Shown: positions 6,244 to 9,003 of the stretch, in pieces
How positions within the stretch are numbered: the first letter of the stretch is position 1
Layout of the letters: the number at the start of each line of letters is the position of its first letter
NCBI GenBank assembly: GCA_017883605.1
Contig: JADGNH010000076.1
Location: forward strand, 1-9,003
Direction: 5' to 3'
Length of the DNA: 9,003 nucleotides
From: Methanobacteriaceae archaeon
Lineage (GTDB): Archaea; Methanobacteriota; Methanobacteria; Methanobacteriales; Methanobacteriaceae
Notes under the pieces: model-generated
Databases searched by the model: none
Seen by the model: the letters and a program-made list of their open reading frames with translations, nothing else
Told to the model about the DNA's origin: nothing
Program-made: the position numbers and the translations under genes

Positions 6244-7602
6244 GATATAGAAGGCTATGTAAGACAATCCATCAAAGAAAAGGACGAAAAATCCCTGCAA
6301 AACAGTTTAAAAGAAAAGATACTCGAATATAAAAATATAGACCCTCAAAAAGCCGATAAAATGGCCCTAGCAGTGATTGAAGAAGTTAAAGACACTCTTA
6401 AAATTGAAAATCATCCTGATAAGCTTTTGAGAGAGTTGATCAATTACCCCCAAGCAAGGGTAAAAATGGGAGAGATTGGTGTGGGATCCCGGGGTGAAGG
6501 TGACTTCTTCGTCCATCGAAAGATTGCAGACATAGTTTCAAGCACCAAAACCAGCGCTCTGATAGCACCTTCTGCCCAAGACGATGGCGGAGTGGTTAAA
6601 ACTAATATAGGGTCCAATGAAATCTATGTTACCACAGCAGTAGACGGGATACATTCCCGCCTAAGTGAATACCCATTTTTAGGAGGTTTCCACGTGGCAA
6701 GAGCATCTCTGCGGGATGTTTGTGTTATGGGAGCCAACCCCATCGCCATACTAAGTGATCTGCACCTGGCAGATGACGGAGATGTGGGCAAACTCTTCGA
6801 TTTCACCGCCGGAGTGTGTGCCGTTTCCGAACTGATAGACGTGCCCCTGGTGGCCGGCAGCACTCTGCGAGTGGGTGGAGACATGGTTCTGGGAGACAGA
6901 CTGGTAAGTGCAGTTGGTTCTGTAGGGGTATCTGAACACCCACCCACCGCCAGGAAGAGAGCGAAAGTAGGGGACGTGATTCTGATGACCGAAGGCTCTG
7001 GAGGAGGTACCATAACCACCACAGCCATTTACCACGGCATGTTCGACGTGGTTTGGGAAACTATAGACATAAATTTCATAAAGGCCTCTGAAGCTATTTT
7101 CAATGCAGGGCTCCTGCCAGAAGTCCATGCCATGACCGATGTTACCAACGGAGGTCTCCGGGGAGATGCCCATGAAATCTCCAATACCACCGGCCTGGGA
7201 CTGGCCTTCTCAGAAGATAAAATCAGGGCCCTCATAAACCCCGGGGTACTGGATATGCTGGAAAAACTGGAAATAGACCCTCTAGGCGTTTCTGTAGACT
7301 CTCTGATGATAATAGCCCCTGAAGAAGTAGCAGCGGAGGTTGAAAAGGTCATATCCGGTGTTGGTGTCCGGATAGCTGAGATAGGGCAGGTGGATGACAG
7401 TGGAGTGCCCCGGCTCCTGAAGGATGGGAGAGAAGAAGTACTTAAACCTCTGTTCCGTGAGGCGGCCTACACCAAAATAAAGAAAATTGTGGGAGATGAC
7501 CAGCCAGAAGATTTCCAGGCCATGAAGGAAAAAGTGGAAAAGGCATCCCAGGAAGCTATTAGAAAGAAAGATAAAGTGGTTAAAATGATTAAAGACCGCT
7601 GA
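6241..7602 (+). CDS. AIR synthase-related protein (HypE/ThiL/SelD superfamily), function unknown
   Basis: The 453-residue protein has a charged, probably helical N-terminal extension (1 to about 80), then an AIR synthase N-terminal domain (about 85-230) and C-terminal domain (about 240-410), then a charged C-terminal helix (about 420-453). Visible superfamily features are DDGGV at 114-118 (the usual DDAAV-type ATP/metal loop), VDGIH at 134-138, ARASLRDVCVMGANP at 153-167 as in HypE, the glycine-rich EGSGGGT at 251-257, and MTDVTNGGLRGDAHE at 298-312. Members use ATP to activate an amide, carboxylate or selenide. The conserved C-terminal cysteine tail that carries the CN group in true HypE is absent (ends KMIKDR), so this is unlikely to be HypE itself. 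It is longer than ThiL or SelD. GTG start; T-rich tract directly after the stop. Confidence 0.85.
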   Translation: MDIEGYVRQSIKEKDEKSLQNSLKEKILEYKNIDPQKADKMALAVIEEVKDTLKIENHPDKLLRELINYPQARVKMGEIGVGSRGEGDFFVHRKIADIVSSTKTSALIAPSAQDDGGVVKTNIGSNEIYVTTAVDGIHSRLSEYPFLGGFHVARASLRDVCVMGANPIAILSDLHLADDGDVGKLFDFTAGVCAVSELIDVPLVAGSTLRVGGDMVLGDRLVSAVGSVGVSEHPPTARKRAKVGDVILMTEGSGGGTITTTAIYHGMFDVVWETIDINFIKASEAIFNAGLLPEVHAMTDVTNGGLRGDAHEISNTTGLGLAFSEDKIRALINPGVLDMLEKLEIDPLGVSVDSLMIIAPEEVAAEVEKVISGVGVRIAEIGQVDDSGVPRLLKDGREEVLKPLFREAAYTKIKKIVGDDQPEDFQAMKEKVEKASQEAIRKKDKVVKMIKDR

Positions 7603-7615
7603 TTCTTTTTAATTT
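7603..7615 (+). terminator. T-rich tract after the AIR-synthase-like gene
   Basis: TTCTTTTTAATTT follows the stop codon immediately, with ten T residues in thirteen bases. It is a plausible archaeal oligo-T terminator for the transcript of the preceding gene. Confidence 0.5.
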
Positions 7616-7640
7616 AATAATTACCATTTAATTAATGATT

Positions 7641-7656
7641 TAAATAAATTTATTTA
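7641..7656. repeat. Perfect 16-bp palindrome
   Basis: TAAATAAATTTATTTA reads the same on both strands. It lies 39 bp after the AIR-synthase-like gene and about 190 bp before the next start codon. It is pure A/T, so it could arise by chance in this composition. A GGGAGGA stretch at 7662-7668 follows, resembling a Shine-Dalgarno but with no start codon at suitable spacing. Confidence 0.6.
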
Positions 7657-7686
7657 GTTAAAGGGAGGATTACTACTCAATAATTT

Positions 7687-7759
7687 TCTAATTAGTCAAA
7701 TATTATCTATCTAATCCAATTAATCAAAATTATTATCTAATTTAATTAACCAAAATAAT
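7687..7759 (+). repeat. Three degenerate ~25-bp direct repeats upstream of the pilin-like gene
   Basis: Related units begin at 7687, 7710 and 7736. The second (7710-7735) and third (7736-7759) abut and share TCTAAT, then AATTAA, then CAAAAT in register; the first (7687-7706) is shorter, with TCTAATTAGTCAAATATTAT. The array ends about 90 bp before the next start codon. It may be a set of protein-binding sites or decayed slippage duplications. Confidence 0.5.
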
Positions 7760-7847
7760 CCTATAAACCTAATAATTCTATTTATCTACCCACATTCCAT
7801 TTGTTACCATAAAAAGCAATTTTTTAATTATCTTAAAGGCGATATTA

Positions 7848-8291
7848 ATGGATGAAAGAGGATTGGCATTAACTTTTGACGCCGTACTGGCTCTAATCCC
7901 TGTTTTTATAGTAATAATGTCTGTGGCCAACCTGGGCAGTAGCCATCTTACGCCTTCTTCTCTGCAAACACAGCTATCTCACCAGGCGCAGGATTCCCTG
8001 GATCTCATGGCCCAGTATAGAGACCATGGTCAGCTTACCATTTTAGAAGAAATTACCACTACCCTGGAATCCAACCATAACAACGCCACCGGTGTGAATG
8101 CAGCTACCCTTATTGCAGGTCAATTCCTGAATAAAACTATTCCCGGAATGAAATACGCATTTATAGAGTTAAAACAACTCAATAAAGCAAGTATAGCGTC
8201 CAAAGGGGATCTGAAAGATGCAGAAAATGTGGGGGTTAGCTCCAGAAGCTATGGGAACTACACCTTCCAGTTATACGTGTGGAGTGGATAA
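7848..8291 (+). CDS. Small membrane-anchored, pilin-like surface protein
   Basis: The 147-residue protein starts MDERG followed by a single hydrophobic segment (about 6-29, ending at VANLG) and then a polar domain with no cysteine. This architecture (short charged leader ending in Gly, hydrophobic helix, exposed C-terminal domain) resembles archaeal type IV pilin-like precursors, although the class III signal QxSxEF is not present: the corresponding stretch is LALTFDA. Three N-x-S/T sequons (N79, N95, N137) fit an outside, glycosylated domain. Residues 38-75 look helical. I recognise no enzyme motif. ATG at 7848 is preceded by AAGGCGAT, a one-mismatch Shine-Dalgarno with short spacing. It could equally be a structural or adhesion protein with an uncleaved anchor. 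A run of degenerate repeats lies upstream. Confidence 0.7.
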   Translation: MDERGLALTFDAVLALIPVFIVIMSVANLGSSHLTPSSLQTQLSHQAQDSLDLMAQYRDHGQLTILEEITTTLESNHNNATGVNAATLIAGQFLNKTIPGMKYAFIELKQLNKASIASKGDLKDAENVGVSSRSYGNYTFQLYVWSG

Positions 8292-8410
8292 GAAATACAG
8301 GAATCAATATCGGTGGTTATATCACGTCGTGTTAATGTTAATCAAGGTTTATGGCCATCAAAATTTTGGATTAAATATTATGGGTTCAAGGGATGTATAT
8401 GGGTGGTAAA
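8292..8410 (+). other. Gap between the pilin-like and PAP2-like genes
   Basis: This 119-bp gap is less A+T-rich than the other intergenic regions. It contains a 24-codon frame, ATG at 8335 to TAA at 8407-8409, ending one base before the next ATG, with no good Shine-Dalgarno of its own; I do not call it a gene. GGGTGG at 8401-8406 is the Shine-Dalgarno for the downstream gene. It may be the remnant of a longer coding region. Confidence 0.35.
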
Positions 8411-9003
8411 ATGATAGTTTCATCCTCTAATCAATTTAAAGAAAATTTAGCACAGTTCATTTCCACAATCACCAACGCCCCCCTAGTGGCCATCCCTGTA
8501 TTCTTCTTAATCAACTATTTCCTCCTGAATGGATCTGACTTTATACTGGTTACCAGTATAAGCATATTTTTTGCCGGAATAATGCCCGTTATAATAAGTT
8601 TACTGTGGATAAAAAACAGGGAAATAGAGATAGACATGCCCAACAGGGAAGACCGGTCTTACCCCCTGTTAATGGTGACATTATCTTATTTAGTGGGTGC
8701 GACTATTTTATACGCCCTCCATGCCCCACCCATAACCACCGTTCTTATGTTCTGTTATTTTTCCAACACCGTAATAGTGCTCTTTATAAACCTGATCTGG
8801 AAAATTAGCATCCACTCCATGGGGGTGGCCGGTCCAGCTACTGCCATGATATATGTTTTTGGATATGCCGGTATAGTTTTTGCTTTAATAGTGCCTATGG
8901 TGATGTGGAGCAGGACCTACCTGAGAAGACACACCTTCTCCCAGGTTACAGCCGGGGCTTTTCTGGGCTTTCTATTTACCGCAGTGCAGATCTACATCTT
9001 TTT
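8411..9003 (+). CDS. PAP2-like phosphatase family membrane protein, 3' end outside window
   Basis: An open frame runs from ATG at 8411 to the window end (197 full codons, no stop), so the C-terminus is missing. Hydrophobic segments at about 24-40, 46-67, 86-104, 108-129, 143-165 and 179-197 indicate a polytopic membrane protein. PAP2-type motifs in order are NREDRSYP at 78-85 (arginine-containing motif 1), KISIHSMGVAG at 131-141 with H135 (degenerate PSGH motif 2), and WSRTYLRRHTFSQV at 166-179 with R168 and H174 (motif 3, SRxxxxxH). This resembles the divergent archaeal and Bacteroidetes PAP2-like group whose substrate is usually unknown; lipid phosphate or polyprenyl diphosphate are possibilities. 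GGGTGG lies four bases before the ATG. The preceding gene, 119 bp upstream on the same strand, may be co-transcribed. Confidence 0.82.
   Translation, partial: MIVSSSNQFKENLAQFISTITNAPLVAIPVFFLINYFLLNGSDFILVTSISIFFAGIMPVIISLLWIKNREIEIDMPNREDRSYPLLMVTLSYLVGATILYALHAPPITTVLMFCYFSNTVIVLFINLIWKISIHSMGVAGPATAMIYVFGYAGIVFALIVPMVMWSRTYLRRHTFSQVTAGAFLGFLFTAVQIYIF

Noticed and set aside
6624..7352. Three minus-strand open frames (107-140 codons) within the AIR-synthase-like gene
   Set aside because: They overlap each other in different frames and lie antisense to a gene with clear family motifs. Their composition is that of translated antisense, with no Shine-Dalgarno or homology signal.
7662..7668. 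GGGAGGA as the Shine-Dalgarno of a small gene
   Set aside because: No ATG, GTG or TTG lies at workable spacing downstream and stops occur quickly in all frames, so it is an isolated match.
8218..8409. 63-codon plus-strand frame overlapping the end of the pilin-like gene
   Set aside because: The first third is a shifted reading of the pilin-like gene and the rest has no domain signal. It might suggest a frameshifted C-terminus, but the protein in the called frame ends normally and the extra part does not resemble it.
8605..8808. 67-codon plus-strand frame inside the PAP2-like gene
   Set aside because: It is an out-of-frame reading of the membrane protein, whose own frame runs open from 8411 to the window end with PAP2 motifs in the right order.

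Overview
The window looks like chromosomal DNA of a methanogenic archaeon of the Methanobacteriales, most likely Methanobacterium or a close relative. Reasons: the first gene is a near-colinear homologue of the MthK potassium channel of Methanothermobacter; a cfbD gene for coenzyme F430 (the nickel cofactor of methyl-coenzyme M reductase) is present; promoters carry the TTTATATA box typical of this order; and intergenic DNA is extremely A+T-rich against moderately balanced coding DNA. From memory, the order mthK - sfsA - cfbD - sugar nucleotidyltransferase - hisH - AIR-synthase-like gene is also found in Methanothermobacter, so most of this is an old syntenic block.

Layout. 55-1068 (+): calcium-gated K+ channel. 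1181-1891 (-): SfsA nuclease-family protein, convergent with the channel. 1970-2710 (-): exported zinc-carboxypeptidase-like protein. 2711-2999: divergent A+T-rich promoter region with repeated motifs. 3000-4073 (+): CfbD, starting at TTG behind a strong Shine-Dalgarno site. 4282-5289 (+): short sugar-phosphate nucleotidyltransferase fused to a cupin. 5452-6063 (+): HisH. 6241-7602 (+): AIR-synthase/HypE-like protein of unknown role, starting at GTG. 7848-8288 (+): small membrane-anchored, pilin-like surface protein. 8411-9003 (+): PAP2-like membrane protein, cut off by the window edge.

The genes are mainly single transcription units: most gaps are 80-290 bp and several contain their own promoter signals. 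Functions are mixed: ion homeostasis, cofactor F430, histidine biosynthesis, sugar nucleotide metabolism, and cell-surface proteins (the carboxypeptidase-like protein, the pilin-like protein and perhaps the PAP2 protein). No metabolic theme links all of them.

I see no mobile element, CRISPR array, tRNA/rRNA or defence system, and no clear new multi-gene system. The points most worth a second look are changed calcium-site and pore-mouth residues in the channel, a glycosylation-rich exported M14-like protein, the nucleotidyltransferase-cupin architecture, the orphan AIR-synthase-like enzyme with a promoter about 150 bp upstream, and several perfect or near-perfect short repeats in promoter regions, notably before cfbD, hisH and the pilin-like gene.
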